The notes below the pieces were generated by a model. It ran no database searches. It saw only the letters and a list, made by a program, of their open reading frames with translations, and was not told the DNA's origin. The position numbers and the translations under genes were made by a program. From positions 32,700,796 to 32,764,795 of the forward strand of contig NC_080690.1 in the NCBI RefSeq assembly GCF_030445035.2: DNA of 64,000 nt, read 5' to 3'. The DNA is from Dasypus novemcinctus. Its lineage: Eukaryota > Chordata > Mammalia > Cingulata > Dasypodidae. Shown piece after piece: positions 10,001 to 25,000 of this stretch (the stretch's first letter is position 1; the number at the start of each line of letters is the position of its first letter).

Positions 10001-13000
10001 GCTCATTATAGAGCCTTATATATTTTTTCTTTGATCATCTAGTATATTTATGAGCTTGTTTAAAATACTGTAACTTTAAAACACGTTTCAGTCTTTAGTA
10101 GGGCCAGTCCTCCCATTTACTTATTAAGAACTTTGGAGATATTCTTATTTATTTTTACAAAGGGATTTTTGAGTCAATTAAAAAACATCCCTTTGCTATT
10201 TTAATTTGAACACCATTATATTACAGGTTAACTTAAAGAGAACTGACATTTTAATGGTGTTGAATCTTCCAATCCTAGCATTGTTTTTTAATTCTTTGTT
10301 TCCCAAAGTACAATCTATGGAATGAGCATTTTCTGGAAGCTGATTAGAAATGCAGACTCTCAAGTCACCCCAAACATACTCAGTCAGAATCTGCAATTTA
10401 AAAAGATCCCCAGGTAGTAGGTTTGCACCTTCCAGGTTGAGAAGCACTGTTTTAATTTATCACGAAACAAACCAATTAAATTACTTATAATTAACTTTGT
10501 TTTCTGAACACAATCAAACTTGTCAAAAAGTGTTCGGTGAATAACTATTATCTGTCTAGCACTAAGATATTATTGTAGGAAAAACTAAAGGGATACTCAG
10601 AACCACCTGTACACTTTGTCAGGATGACAATTAGAGAATATCTAAGATAAAACATGACAAAGTAGCAAGAACAGAGCATTAAAAATTATTACAGGGAAGC
10701 AGCTGTGGCTCAATCAGTTGGTCTCCCATCTACCATATGGGTTCGCGTCCCAGGGCCTCCTTGTGAAGTCAGCCTTGCCCGCAAGCCCCATGGAATGCCG
10801 CCCAGCCCGCAAGCACCACGGAGTGCCACCAGCCCACAAGTGCCACAGAGAGCTGACGCAGTAAGGTGACACAACGAAAAGGGAGACAAGTAAAAACACA
10901 GAAGAGCACGCAGCAAATGGACACAGAGAGCAGACAGCAAGCAAGCTGCAAGGGGGGTTGGAATTTAAAAAATTAAGCATTACAGCCATGAGGGATATGC
11001 TGAGAAGACCAGGGACTATGATCCTTATCCAAGACCCCACTCATAGAGCAGGGGTGTCACTATGAGAGAAGAGGCCACTTCCCACCCCCAGCTCCAGTGT
11101 AGTGGTGCAGAGATGTTTTTCCCAGGTGGAGAGGCTCTAAGAACAGAGTGCTCTGCAGCTCTGCCTAAAGAAACCGATTTTATTTGGAACAGAGTGTGGA
11201 GAAGTTCATCATAAGGACTTTATGGAAAACAATGGGCCCTTTGGAGTGAGCAATGAAGAAGAGGCTGGTAGTTCCATGATATTAGCAAAAATAAGCAAAA
11301 CAATAGACAAGCTAGAGGTTTAACAAAACCAGAGAAAGTCAGCTAAGAAGAGCTCTCCTGGGGTTGGAACAAATTTCAAAGACTGGTAACACTTTGCCCT
11401 GGCAAAGGGGCCTGCCTTTAATTGGATCAAAATGTGGAGCAATTTATGCTTCAAGGTGTTTTTGAAAAAAACTAGAGCAATCAGCTAGCAATTAGTGCAG
11501 GCTAATAGCTCAGTGATACCAATAGAGGCAAAACAGTCAAAATCTTAATAGGAAGATGAAGGAACGAGTCAAATTGAACTCAGTTAAAACCACAATCATC
11601 CCTGGTTGTCAGGGAAACTATGCATGTCCAAGGCTACACTCTCTGAGGTGCAACATCAGAGGCTAAACACATCAAGGGAAATAGATTTTACTGAATTAGT
11701 CCAGCCAAGTCACTAAATAAGCAACAAGCAAACGTAATGACAAGCACAAGAATGGGAGGGGGGTATCAGTATCCAGAGTTGTTGTAGTACCTAAAGTGTC
11801 TAGTTTTCAACAAAAAATCATGAGATACACAGGAAAATGTGACCCATACACAAAGGGGAACAGGCAAGCTTTATCAACTGCCTTTGAGGGGGACCTAGCA
11901 GACAAAGCCTTCAAAGCAGCTATTATAAATATATTCAAAGGATCAAAGGAAACCATATTTTAAAGATTAAACGAAAACATAGTGACTGTCTCATCAAATA
12001 CAGAATATGAAGAACAATGCAGAAATCACAGAAATAGGCAATGGAAATTCAGGAGTACTTTTTAATACAATAACCAAAATGAAAAATTCACTACAGAGGT
12101 TCAATAGCAGAGATAAGCTAGAAGAAGAAAGTAAATTTAAAGATATACTGACAGAGATTTATGAAGAATAGAGAGGAAAAAAAATAACAGGCTCAGAAAT
12201 GCAGACCACATGTGTAATAAGAATAACAAAAGGAGAAAAATATTCAAAGAAATAATGGCTGAAAACTTTCCAAATTTCATGATAAGCATTAATTTACACA
12301 TCCAAGAAGCTCAACAAACTCTAAATAGGATAAATGCAAAGAGATTCATACCTAGACACATCATACTTAAAATGTTGAGAAACAAGGCACAGAGAAATAT
12401 TGAAATCAGCAAGAGAAAATTCATCACATAAGGGAAGCCTAATAAGATTAACAGCTAACTTCTCATTGGAAACAATGGATGCCAGAAGGCAATGGGATAA
12501 CATATTCAAAGTGTTGAAGGAAAAAAGTCTGTCAAAGAATCTTCTATCCAGTGAAATTACCTTTTAAAAATGAAGGTGAGCAATGAGCACACTCAGATTG
12601 TGGTTTCTCATACCGTTCTCAATAAAGGGAAACAGTGCTCCATGGAGAAATGGCTGATTCTAGGACTGGTCAGAAAATATATGAGATAAGCCTGGAGCAA
12701 CTTGTAGTGCCAGAAATTGAGGAAGTGCTAAACACAAAAACAAAAATACCCCCATAAAGAGACTAGACCTAAATGTAAGAGCTGAAACTACAATACTCTT
12801 AAAAGACCTAAGAATAAATCTTGATACAGTGTTAGGTAACAGTTTCTTAGATATTAACCCAAAGCACAAGGAAAAAAGTTGCCAAGGGATAAGGGCAGGA
12901 GAGAAGTGGGTATGGATCTAAAATTGCAACATCCTTGTGATGATGGAAACTTTCTGCATCTTGTGTCCATGGCAATATCCTGGTCACGATATCATACTAT

Positions 13001-16000
13001 AGTTTTGCGAGATGTTACGATTGGTGGAAACCGGGTAAAAGATACATGGGTTTTCTCTGTATTATATCTTACAAATGCAGGTGAAACCACAATGGTATTA
13101 ACATTTTAAAATTTAAAAAATTCCTAAAGATTCTATTAAAAAACTATTCTTATATAGTAGCAACAAGCAATCAAAAAAATGAAGTGAAGGAAACAGTTCC
13201 ATTTATAATAGCATTAGGCAAAATAAATATGATGAATAAATTTAACAAAAGAAGTGTGAGACTTGTGTACCGGAAAGTAAAAATCATTGAAGGTAAAGAA
13301 GACCTAAATAAATGGAAACACATCCATGTTCATTGATCAGAAGACAATATTGATAACATGCCAATACTCCCCAGTTGATCTATAGATTCAATGCTATCAC
13401 TATCAAATTAGCTTTTTCTAGTGGAAATTGGCAAACTGATCATAAAATTAATATGGAACTGCAAAGGACCAGAAGAGCCAAAGCCATTTTGAAAAAGAAG
13501 AAAGTTGGAGGATTTGCATTTCTGATTTTAAAACTCACTAAACAGGTATAGTTATCAAAACAGTGTAATGCTGGCAGCATAAAGAAGGACATTTAGATTA
13601 ATGGATAGCACAAACAACAGCACAAACAACAAAAGAAAAAATATTTTAAGTGGACTTCATCAAAATAAAAAACTTTTGTGTCAAACAATATTGTCAGGAA
13701 AGTGTAATGAAAACTGAATAGGAGAAAATATTGCAAATCATGTATCTGATAAGGGACTTTAGTCTAGAATATATAAAGAATTCTTACAACTCAATGATTA
13801 AAAGGTAACTTTTTTTAATGGGGAAAGGACTTGAATAAACATTTCTCCAAAGAAGATACACAGTGGCCAACAAGCATATGTGCTCAATGTCATTATTTTC
13901 AAAAGGGAAAAGCAAATAAAATCCATAATGAGCGCCACCTCGCACTCACTAGAATGGCCATAATAAAGAAAAAAAAGTGAAGAATAACAAATGGTGGTCA
14001 AGATGTTGAGAAACTGGGGCCCTCAGTCCATTGGTGGGAATGTAAAATCATGCAGCCATTTGGCAGTTTGGCAGTTTTCAAAATGTTAAACAGAGTTTTC
14101 ATGTATAATCCAGCAATTCTACTTTTAGATATATGTCTAAGATAGAAGAAAATATGCACCCACACAAAAACTTGTACATGAATGCTCATAGCAGGATTAT
14201 TCATCATAGTAAAAAACTGGAGACCAAATATCCATTTGCTGATGAACAGGTAATAAAATGTGCATATCCATGCAATGGAATATTTTTCGGCCATAGAAAG
14301 GAATGAAGTCCTGATTTGTGCTACAGCATGGATGAACCTTGAAAATATTATTTTAAGTTAAAGAAGGCAATCATAAAAGACCACATGTTATATGATTCTT
14401 TTACATGAAAAATCCAAGGAGACTGTGCTCTGTGCTATGGTTAGGGGTGGGGGCCCAGGGTTTCTCTGTGGGGTGATGAAAATGTTTGAAAATTATTGTG
14501 GTGATGATTACACAACTCTGAACTTACTAAAAACCACTGAATTATACACATTAAATAGGTGAGTTATATTTAATCATACTGTGAACTATATCTCACTAAC
14601 ACTGTTTTTAAAAGCTAACAAGAAAATTTAAATGTTAGAAGTAGTGAATGCTGTTTTTTAAAAAATGGATGTCAGGCTTTGCTTGTAATCTAATAAATAT
14701 CAACCCAATGGAAAAATAAGTATTACAGAAATTCTGTACACACAGGCTTTTGCTTCTACTGTGTTACCAGCCACCCTGTCCTGAGACCAACTCTTTTTTT
14801 AGAGGGTGATGGTTCTCCATCAAGGATGTGATGTGGATGCCAAGATAAAAACCAAGTAAGGTGTAGCAATCCTGTGGCCTTTAGGCCAATGTAGGCAAGT
14901 TTGGGGTCACATGGAATGATGCGAACACTTGAGGCCCATTCATGACAATGACACCAATAATAGTACTAATGCATACTCAGGGCTTGAGTGTTTGACAAAG
15001 GCCATTGTAAGAGGTCCCACCTATCATCACAAGGGTTATACCTTCTGTTTCACAGATGTGGAAACCAAGACCTGTCTAACTAAAAGACTTGTTCAAGGCT
15101 AGAGATTGGCAACACCAAACCTGATATGGGCCTTTGGATCATGAATCTGATGCTCTTTCTGCTTCCATCCCCTCTCCTAAAAGTCCCCTTTGAGTCCATA
15201 TATGCAAGTTGGAAATTCAACTCTGTGTACTCAGCAAAATAGAGAGCAAGATAAATAACATATAGAAGGAAGCGGATGTCGCTCAAGTGATAAGGTCTCC
15301 ACCTACCATATGGGAGGACCTGGGTTTGATCCCTGGGGCCTCCTGGTGAAAAAGAAGCAGAAAAAGCATGGCTGCGTGGCAAGCCAGTGCCCATATGGGT
15401 GCCTGTGTGGTGAGCCAAGTGCCCACATGGTGAGCTGAGTGCCCATGCAAGTGCCCGTGTGGTAAGCTGAGTATTCACGTGGTAAGCAAGTGCCTGTGTG
15501 GTCAGCCAGTGCCCACTTGATGAGCCAAGTGCCCATGCAGCAAGCTGAGTGCTAGCACAGTGAGCCAGTGCCCGTGCAAGTGAGTCATGCAGCAAGATAA
15601 TGACAACAAAATAGAGACAAAGGGGAGAGTCAAGGTGAAGCACAGCAGAGACCAGGAACTGAGGTGGAAGACTGAGGTGAAGGGAACCTCCCGGATTCCC
15701 GGGATCGAATCCTGGGAAATTCTAGAGGAGAAGGACAGGAATAAAAGACAAAAAAAGAAATGGATATGGAAGATCACACGGCAAAGGGACACGAACAGCA
15801 AAAAAACAAAACAAAAAAACAGTAGGGCAGGGGAGGGGGAAGGGAGGGAAAGGTAAGGAAAAAAATAACATATAGAAGTAGGGAGCTCAGGTGATTCCTG
15901 CCACTATTTCACACAATGGCCACAAGCTCTAAATGAGCCCAGGGCAGGCTAATAGCACCACACAGCCTTTAGCTTTTCTCCACCCACAGGCTGCTCACAC

Positions 16001-19000
16001 TGACAACAGCCACTGTACCAAGTGAGTTACATGTGCAAAGAGCTGTGTCATTCTCCTTTACAAAAACATTATTTTTTGGCATGTGCACTTTTCTCATGTG
16101 TTACATTACTTGGCGCATTATACATTTATTACAGGGTTGTATATACAAAACTCTGATTGCTCTATTGAAGGCCAGTTAAGGAATCCTTGAGGGTTATTTA
16201 GATTCTACATGATTTTTGTCCTATGACCTGACTCTCAAACCTAACCCTGTAGTAAATATATAAACTATAAAATATAGTATACTGTAAGTTTCCAGGTACC
16301 ACTTTCCCCTTTGACGACAAAAACATATTTTGTTTTTAGGGTCTAGCCTTTTCTAGACCAAATATCAACGTGGCTTAGATTTTGGGGGATATTGACTCAA
16401 GTCCTTGTAGACAGAAGAAAATAAACATCAGAAATTGCATGTTTTATCTTCTCCTACCTCCTCTGCTTGCAGAGTTTCTCTTTCAATTTTTTCAAGCAGC
16501 TCGTTTCTCAGCAAGAGCTCCCTGTCCAGGCTGGTGGACATATCCATTGCCTGGTGAAGCTTGCTCTGAAACATAATAATACAGCCAGTCCTGAGCAAAG
16601 ACAATCTATCAGAACTAGGGGGAAACAGGGTTGTCTAGGAATGTGAGCCACCCTTCTCACAGGGGCCCAGATTTTCAGAATCCCAGTGTCTGAGAACTGG
16701 CAGGAGAAGGGTATTGGGGGACCTCAGGAGTCTTGTCTGCACTTGGAGAGGCAGAGTGGTCAGACACACCGGGGCCAAATCCTGGCCCCACCCCACCACT
16801 TACTACCAGAAACTATAGGTGTTCAGTTTGCTAAGGGTGCTGAAATGCAGATACTGTGAAATGGGTTGGCTTTAAACAATGGAGATTAGCTTACAAGCTT
16901 ACAGTTTTGAGGCTAAGAAAAATGTCCAAATCAAGGCATCATCAAGTGACGCTCTTTCTCAAAGACTGGCTGCCAATGACACTGGACTCCTCTGTCACAT
17001 GGCAAGGCATAGGGTTGTGTCGGCTGGTCTCTCCCTTGTCTTCTGGGTTTTGTTGCTTTCAGCATCTTCCATGGCTTTCTCTCTCTCCATGTTTCATAAA
17101 GGACTCCAGGAAGAGGATCAAGACCCACCCTGGGCCACGCCTTAACTGAAAAACCTAAATCAAAAGGTCCTATTTACAACAGGTTTACTCCCACAGGAAT
17201 GGATTAACTTTAAGAACATTTTTCTGGGGTCCATACAGCTTCGATCCATCACATTGGGCAAGTCCCAGAACCTCACTGAATATGATTTAGTCACCTAATA
17301 GGGCTGTGGGGAGTGTTAAACAAGATAATCCTTGTAAAGTGCTGAGCTCATCAAGAGAACATTACTACTTCTACCATTCATTCCACCTTCTAAAATAATT
17401 TACTCAGCCCAGTTGTAATAATACAGCTATATTTCATCACTTTCTAAGTGCCAGGCACTGGTTTTGTTTTGTTTTTTTGTTGTTGTTGTTTTTAGGAGAT
17501 ACAAGGGATTGAACCCAGGACCTCATACATGGGAGGTGATATCTATGAAGCAACCCAGGCACAGCCAGGAGGAGGAGAGGGGGGCAGTCAAATAATTGCA
17601 AGAAGAAATGTAAATCAGTTACTCTGCCAAGCACTAAGAATTCAAGGACTGTGGTCAGAGGTTTTCTGGGGAAGGGATGCTTAGAAAAAGAACAGAAATA
17701 TTGGGGCAAGTGTGTCTAGGTAAAGAGAGAAGAACCTTCCAAGCTAAGCTGCCTGTGCCATGGTCTGGGAAGAAAGGTCTAAAAGGAGCTGGGAGGGTGG
17801 TGAGAAGCCACAGGGCCACAGCCCAAAGTGAATATGGAAGGAAGTGGCTATAGGGGCTTTGCCCTTGGGTATCCAAACCTAGACCTGGCAGAAAAGGCTC
17901 AGAAAGCCACTTGTGTGGGGGAGCATAGAATGCCTAGGGCTATCCCCTCTCCATTCTTCTTTTCTGCAGCCCTTGCTTCTTTAAGGCCCATTTCCTGCAC
18001 CAAACTGTTCTGTCCAGGAGAGCCAAAGTGAATAAGAGACTAGACTGAGGGAAGCGGACTTGGCCCAGTCGATAGGGCATCCGTCTACCACATGGGAGGT
18101 CCACGGTTCAAATCCCGGGCCTCCTTGACTCATGTGGAGCTGGCCCACGCACAGTGCTGATGCGCACAAGGAGTGCCGTGCCACTTAGGGGTGTCCCCCA
18201 CATAGGGGAGCCCCACATGCAAGGAGTGCACCCATAAGGAGAGCCGCCTAGTGCGAAACAAAGTGCAGACTGCCCAGGAATGGTGCCGCCCACATGGAGA
18301 GCTGACACAGCAAGATGATGCAATAAAAAGAAACCGTTTCTGGTGCCGCTGACAACAACAGAAGCGGACAAAAAGAACACGTAGCAAATAGACACAGAGA
18401 ACAGACAACTGGGGGGAGGCGGGAGGAAGGGGAGAGAAATAAATAAAATAAATCTTAAAGAAAGAGACTAGACTGAGGGGTTGGCTCTGGAGAAGAGGAG
18501 TCAGAGCAGGACTTCAGCTTCACTGCAAAGCCAGCAATTCAGGTGGCAGAAAGGAAAACCAGAAGGAAGACATTTTCCCAACGCCGGAAAGGGACAGGCA
18601 GGAAGGAATGAACCAGTAAGTTAATATCTGACTTTGTTGGGCAGGGTCTTCAAACTGAGGTGTTGATGCCAGGCACAAGGGTAGCTCTGAAAAGGCATGT
18701 CTTAGCTTTCTATTTCTGCATGACAAATTACCACAAGCTTTGTGGCTTAAAGCAACATCCACTTATTATCTGTCAGAGGTCCAAGCATGGTGTGACTAGA
18801 TTCTCTGCCCAGTGTCTCACGAGGCTGAAATCAAAAGGTTGGCCGGGGCTGTCGCTGTCATCTGGGGCTTAGAATTCTCTTCTGGCTCACTGGCTGTTGG
18901 CAGAACTTACTTCCTTGCAGTTGTAGGACTGAGGTCCCTGTTTTTTCCGACCTCTTGGCTGGCGCTCACTCTCAGCTCCTAGAAGCCGGCAGCGTGTCCT

Positions 19001-22000
19001 TGCCACATGGCCCCCTCTGTCTTCAAGCCAGCAGTGGAGAGCTGCCTGTCCACTGAAATTTCTTTGTGCTTTGAATTTCTGGCTTCCTCTTCTACCAACC
19101 AGAGAAAACTGCTTCTGAAGGACTCATCATGTGATTAGGTCAGGTCCACCAGGTAATCTCCCTATTTTAAGATCAACTGTGCCATATGACAACCTAATCA
19201 TGGGAGAGAATTCCAGCCTATTCATTACAAAGGGCATATACACCAGGGGACAGGGGACCTTGGGGGACATCTTAGACTTCTACCTACCACAGGGCATCAG
19301 GTCACTAGTTTACAGTCAGATAAAGGTGACACATCACAGCTGTAAACACATTTATATCTTACCAGACTCCACCAGGCAGGCTTGAGATATAGTTTTAAAG
19401 CCAGAAGATAAGGTGCCACGTTGACTCAGGCTTACTCATAAAACCCACAGAAGAGACCGGCTCTGCCTCGTTCATAGCGGCACCCTTCGCACTTAGCCCC
19501 TGTGCCTGGCGGACCATAGGTACTCGCTGCTTTTGCGATTATGTGCAAGCTATTCTGCAAGTTTTGAACAAGGTCTCACCCTTGGATGTTTATTATATCA
19601 AGGTTTCCCCACTGGCCCCCTTCCCCCACACACGCCTGAATAGCTGGCATCTCACTCAGCAGTATAGGTGAGACCCGGCTTTGGCCAGGTGCTGTCCTTG
19701 GGGACAGACCACATGAAGCGCCAGCCCGAGAGACAGAAAACCCCAGCTCCGAGAGGTGCGGCCTCTTGTGGGGGTCACCGCAGAGCCCCAGTTCAAACCC
19801 AGGTGAGGTCTGACTACCTCTCACAGCTGTCCTGCCTCCATTTCTCCCAGGGGCCTTGAGCACTGAGACAAGGAAGCAGTGAGCCTGCTTCTCCCTCAAC
19901 CCCTCGTTTGTGCCCATGTTAGGGCTCCTGGGGGATGGGGGCTACCCCGATAGCTCCAGGCACGATGGCCACTGGAATTCAGACCAGAATGCTTCCTCCT
20001 GCCCTGTGGCCCACACTGCTACCGCTTGGGTATTACAAGCCATCTGTACTGTGTTTAGGCCCCATCCTAAAGAACTCAAGGCCTGCAACCTGCGGGTTTC
20101 GTCTGATCAACTAATGGCTCAAAACCACCTCCCTGCACCACTCCCCCCAAGACCAGACAGGTCCCCCGTGCTGCTTAATTTATTCCACGGGGTAAAAATC
20201 AAGGCCCACTGTGGTCTACACAGCTCTCCAGCCAGGGAAGGTCTGGGAGTCAAGGGGAGTGGCTTGAGCTTGAAATAACTGTGCTCAGATAAGACAAACA
20301 CTGATAAGATGAGCTAAAAGCAGATGTCCTGTTGAATATTTTACAATACGCGAATCTCAGAATGCCAACACCATATTTTTCTACATACTTTATGCCAGGG
20401 AAAGACAGTTGGGTTAGGTGAGAAAAACATGGACTCTGTTGCAGCTGTCACTACCTTGTTGCTCAAGTCTGGCAATTACTGTTCCCTTTGGGCCTCAGTT
20501 TTTTCATTTGTCAAAGGACAATGTTGGACAAACATAAGCCTGGTCTAAACACAATCAAATTTAAATTTTTTTTGAAAAACCACATGGGCCAAGTGAAGCC
20601 CACCTGAGCTACCACGGAGGCTGCCTGTGTGTTACTTTTCATCGTCCATAGTCACAAGCCACCTGGGCACTAGACCAGGGGTCAGAAAATTTTCTGTAAA
20701 GGGCCAGACAATAAATAATTTAGGCTTTGTGAGCCAAGAGGCAAAATGGAGGCTATGATGTAGGTACTTATATTAACAAGAGAGAAAACAAATTCTTACA
20801 AATGCTGTATTGATGAAATTCAAAATCTAATTAAAATTGAGTACAATTTTTATTCCAGTCTACTAATGAGGATAGAATTCTTTTTTGGAGAAGATACTGT
20901 TTCACTTAATTGAGTTTCAAAGTTAATGTTCCCTATCATCGAATTGATTGCAAATGTTCTGTAAAAGCTATCTAGCTCACAGGCAAGTGAGCCGGCTACA
21001 CTGGCCTTCAGTTTGCCAACACCTGCAAGAGATGGTTGTAGCAGGGTGACCAGATGGCCTGGTTGCTCATGCTTAGAGTCCCTAGTCCCTGCTTAATTAT
21101 TAAGAGTACCTCTTTTCTCTCTCAAAAGGGTTCTGTCTGGATGATAAAATATTTAGTAGTTTTCTGATCTGTAGCTAAGACCATTTTCCTTTGTAGGGTT
21201 TTAAGCAGGGATGTGCATAAAAACCACTTGGAAAGTTAAAAAAAGATGCATATAAACCTCACCCCCTATTTCAGGGTAGGACTAGGGTATCGTGGGATTT
21301 TGTTTTGTTTAAGAAAAAGCTCCCCAGGAGGTTCTAATGCAGTGGGTTGTGGGAACATTCAGGGAATTTTAGTAAACATGGTTTTGAGTCAAGAGAAATC
21401 AGAGAGCAATGGGACAGCGAAGACCACCTCCGATCCCGTGAAACTGCAGCGGTGCATGGGAACCGCACTGCGGGGGGAAAGGCAAGCGCAGCAAGCAGGG
21501 CTGGGGGGTGGGGGAGGGGGTAAGAGCCGGGAGCCTGGGCCTGAGGCCAGCCTTACTTTGTATGCATTGAGGATCTGCAGAGTGTTTCCGGATGCCAGCT
21601 TTAGCTGGATCAGTTCTTGATTCTTTGCTTCAATTGTGTCTAAAAATTGAGCATTCTCGATCTTCAGCTGCTGAAAATCAACATCGTGGAGGGCCTCACC
21701 CACCTCTTCTTTCTACAGTTCAGAGAGAATAAAGAAATGCTGGTCCGTTCAACATTGTGACTTCCAAATGCATGGTTCACACCTTTCAACTCTCGGAGTC
21801 TTTGGAAGTCAGTCTTCCCTCAGTCACTTGACAAACCTGTACTGGGCATTTGCTTGGTGCCAGCCATGGTGATAGGCAGTGGGAGTAGAGATTTGAGTAA
21901 ATAGGATGCCGCCTGGCCTCAAGGAGTGCATCCGCAAGGAGGATTCACAGACAGGCTGAGGGTACACAGTGGCCCCTCGCCCAGGCCAGGGGAAGAAGGC

Positions 22001-25000
22001 TGGGTCAAGGAAGGCTTCCCTCCGGGGTGGTGTCTAAACAGGCCGAGAAGGAAGAGTAGGAATAAGGTCACTTAAGAATTGTTTTTACCCTGGAAACCCA
22101 AGGAAAACCAGTCCATGAACTCTCCTCCTTGATCATCTTACATTTCTGCCCTGCGTGTCCCGAGATCCCCCTCAGGCGCCTCCCTGACCCAGCCTCCCTT
22201 ATCCTTATCTTCCCACCAGATCTATGACATCGTAGTTCAGGGTGTGCAATAGCCAAACTCCTGGACTGCCCCGCCCTCCCCATCACCCACACATCTTCCC
22301 CTTCCTCCAACACAACACAATTTCCTCCAGCCCAAATAGGATCCATCTGCACCTCAAGTGCTCACACCTGTGCGTACTCCCCCTCCACACCCAGCTTCCC
22401 GTTAGCTCCGTGTCCTTGTTACTGTGGCCCCTGCCTTTTTCTCTCCCTCACCGCTCCCCACTTGTCTGGGCGCTCATCAGTGTCATCTCTGGGCATCAAA
22501 GGCTTTGGGGGTTAAAGGTCATCCATCTTCTCCCCCTCCTAAACTTAAACCCCTTCATACTATGCCTGCTTTCATGTGAACCCCTCAGACAACCAGGAGC
22601 TCGCTACCTCTGCAGGCGGCTCAGCTCAGCCTCCTGCAGCTCCACCATGTCAGCTTCCCTGACACCTCCACCTCCGGCCCCAGCCCTGCCCTCTAACCCC
22701 GAACCTAACCCGCCACCCCAGTTTGGCCTATTGCTCTGTCTTCTCTTCCCTACAGCCTTCGGCAGCCCTGGCCCTCCTGGGCCCTGTCTCTTTGGGCCCA
22801 CCTTTCTCAGGTCCTCAGACCCTCCCTATTCTGACGTTTCTACAGCCCTTGCCCTTGCTCACTCTCCCACACCATGAACTCCAGGTTACAGATTCAAGGG
22901 TAGCACTCAGGCCAGTATGCCAAACAGAGCAGAGAGAGACCACCCCTCTCTTGGCCTGCCGCTGTGTCTCCATCAGAGTAGCCTAGGGCCTTCACATCAG
23001 CTCCACCTGAGCTGGCTTCACCTCTGGCCGAGTCGTCCTGTACCTAGGCAGGTATTTTTGAAGAACAAAGCAGAGGATCTTATGTTGGACTTCAAGCATT
23101 TCATGTGTTAATGTTCTCTCAGCCTATCGAGGTCTTTCTGGATCCCAAGTCAATCAAGTAATAGTCCCCTGACATGCAGGCCCCCAGTGCTCATAGCTGA
23201 CGAGAGTACAAAGCTAGGAAAGAAAAGGGCCATATACCACCATTCCAGAGGCCTGGCTCTATGGGGGCTTACCCCCTTTAATCAGGAGCCTTCAGTCCAG
23301 CTGTTCAACAGCATGACTGAGCCACCCAGGCCACATTCCCGCAACAAGTCAACAAGTGTGTTGTGGGCTCTTTGAAAATCAAGCCAACTCTGTCTACAGA
23401 AAACCCCTGATCTGCCAGCACAGTAGCTGTAATAGTTTCCTATGGCTGCTGTTAACAAATTACCACCAACTTAGTGGCACAAAACAATACAACATTGTTA
23501 CCTTACAGTTCTAGAGGTTAAAAATTCAAAATGGTCTCTGGACTGAAAGGTGTCTGCAGGGCTGTATTTCCTCTGGAGGCTCTAGGGGGAAATCATTTCC
23601 TTAGCATTTTCAGGCATCCTGAGTTCCTTCCTCCATCTTCCAAGTGTATCACTCTGACCTCTGCTTTCGTTGTCACATTTTCTCTGACTCCAGCCCTCCT
23701 CCCTCCCTTTTATAGGGGCCTGGTGATTATATTGGGCCCACCTGGATAATCCAGGCTAATCCCCCATCTCAAGACCCTTAACTTTACATCTGCACAGTCC
23801 CTTTTGCCATGTACGGTAACATATTCACAGGTTCCAGGCATTAGGGCATGGACATCTTTAGTGGGGTCGTGATTCTGCCCACCATAGGAACCTTAGGATG
23901 AGAGAGAGAGAGGAATGGAAAGAAAGAGAAAGAAAGGAAGGGAGAGAGGGAGGGAGGGAGGAAGGAAGGACGGAAGGACAGTAGGATGGAAAGAAGGATA
24001 GAAGAACGGTAAGAAGGATGGAAGGAAGGAAGGAAAATCCACATACCTGCCTCAATTGTAAAAGCAGTTTTCTCCTCTGGACTTTGAGAGAAACATTTTT
24101 CAAACGTAATTTATCCTTCGTACTATCCTAAAACACAAAAGCATATTTAAATCCATTTCTCTTCTTCTTCCCTGTCAGTTTGAAAAGTTGGCAGGTCTGG
24201 AGCTTCAGACTAACCCTTGAAGCCCGAACATTCAGTCACTTCTCTGGGATTATATTCAGAACCAAGAAGCAGAGGACATTGGGTCAGCCACACACAAATG
24301 TTTTGTTGCCCGTAAATTCAAGATAATTTGGGTGTAGTGCTGCCATAGCAAAGAGGCAAGATCAGATAATATCTTGAAACCTGTCTCCACAAAACCAACT
24401 TAAGATTCTTTGGTCTTCTAGCTCTTAGGAGTTCACACGTTTTTTACAACTCATAACATGTAAGGTTCATAACCTTTCCAAACTGTCTCCAGGGCCCAAA
24501 GCTTGACATGCTATAGAACCTCTCAAAATGGAGAACTGCAAAGAGTCTCCTCCCTTTCCCATGCCAGCTGAAGGTCCATCTCCTCATAATAAGGGAGCCC
24601 AAAGAGCTGGAGATGTACCTGTGCCCCTCCACGCAGCTCCCTGACTAGACAGGCTGAACCAGCCCAAACTCACATCTTCCTTAAGAAAACAAATCAGACC
24701 TTGAAACAAGTAACAACATAAAAAGAGGAAGTCCATCAGAGATACTATTAATATTCAGTCTGCATGATTAATTTTAGCCTTGAGAACCTTGCATTTCAAA
24801 AAATACACACACACTTTGGGGGAGGCAAAAAAACACCCTGCCTATGTGGGCAATGTTTACGGTGGGCATCGGATAATCTCTCGCCCAGCAGAGGTCCTTT
24901 CTATGCCACTATTCTGTGGGTCTCGTCTTCCTTTCTAAACTTGAACCCATCTACCAACTCACCCTCTGGCGATTCATGTCCTCAATATACTTCAGCACTT

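Larger units (their letters stand above)
8520..10560 (-). repeat. Old L1 fragments, minus orientation, in CCDC113 intron 7
   Basis: Reverse-complemented L1 3' end and ORF2 remnants (ccaataatgctgcaact, tttttcactcattaaatcc; tttaatggtgttgaatc near 10251). Interrupted by a short DNA-transposon relic at 9012-9180 and a MER5A-like element at 10308-10450. Confidence 0.75.

Noticed and set aside
15080-15643. 187-codon minus-strand ORF with repeated ALAHH-type units
   Set aside because: It is the antisense of the minisatellite-bearing DAS SINE.
18051-18130. Possible tRNA gene (A- and B-box-like head)
   Set aside because: It is the tRNA-derived head of a DAS SINE with the SINE body, tail and target duplication; no intact cloverleaf.
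22242-22877. 211-codon plus-strand ORF
   Set aside because: Proline/leucine-rich frame from a C/T-rich intronic stretch; no domain, no splice context, strand opposite to the host gene.
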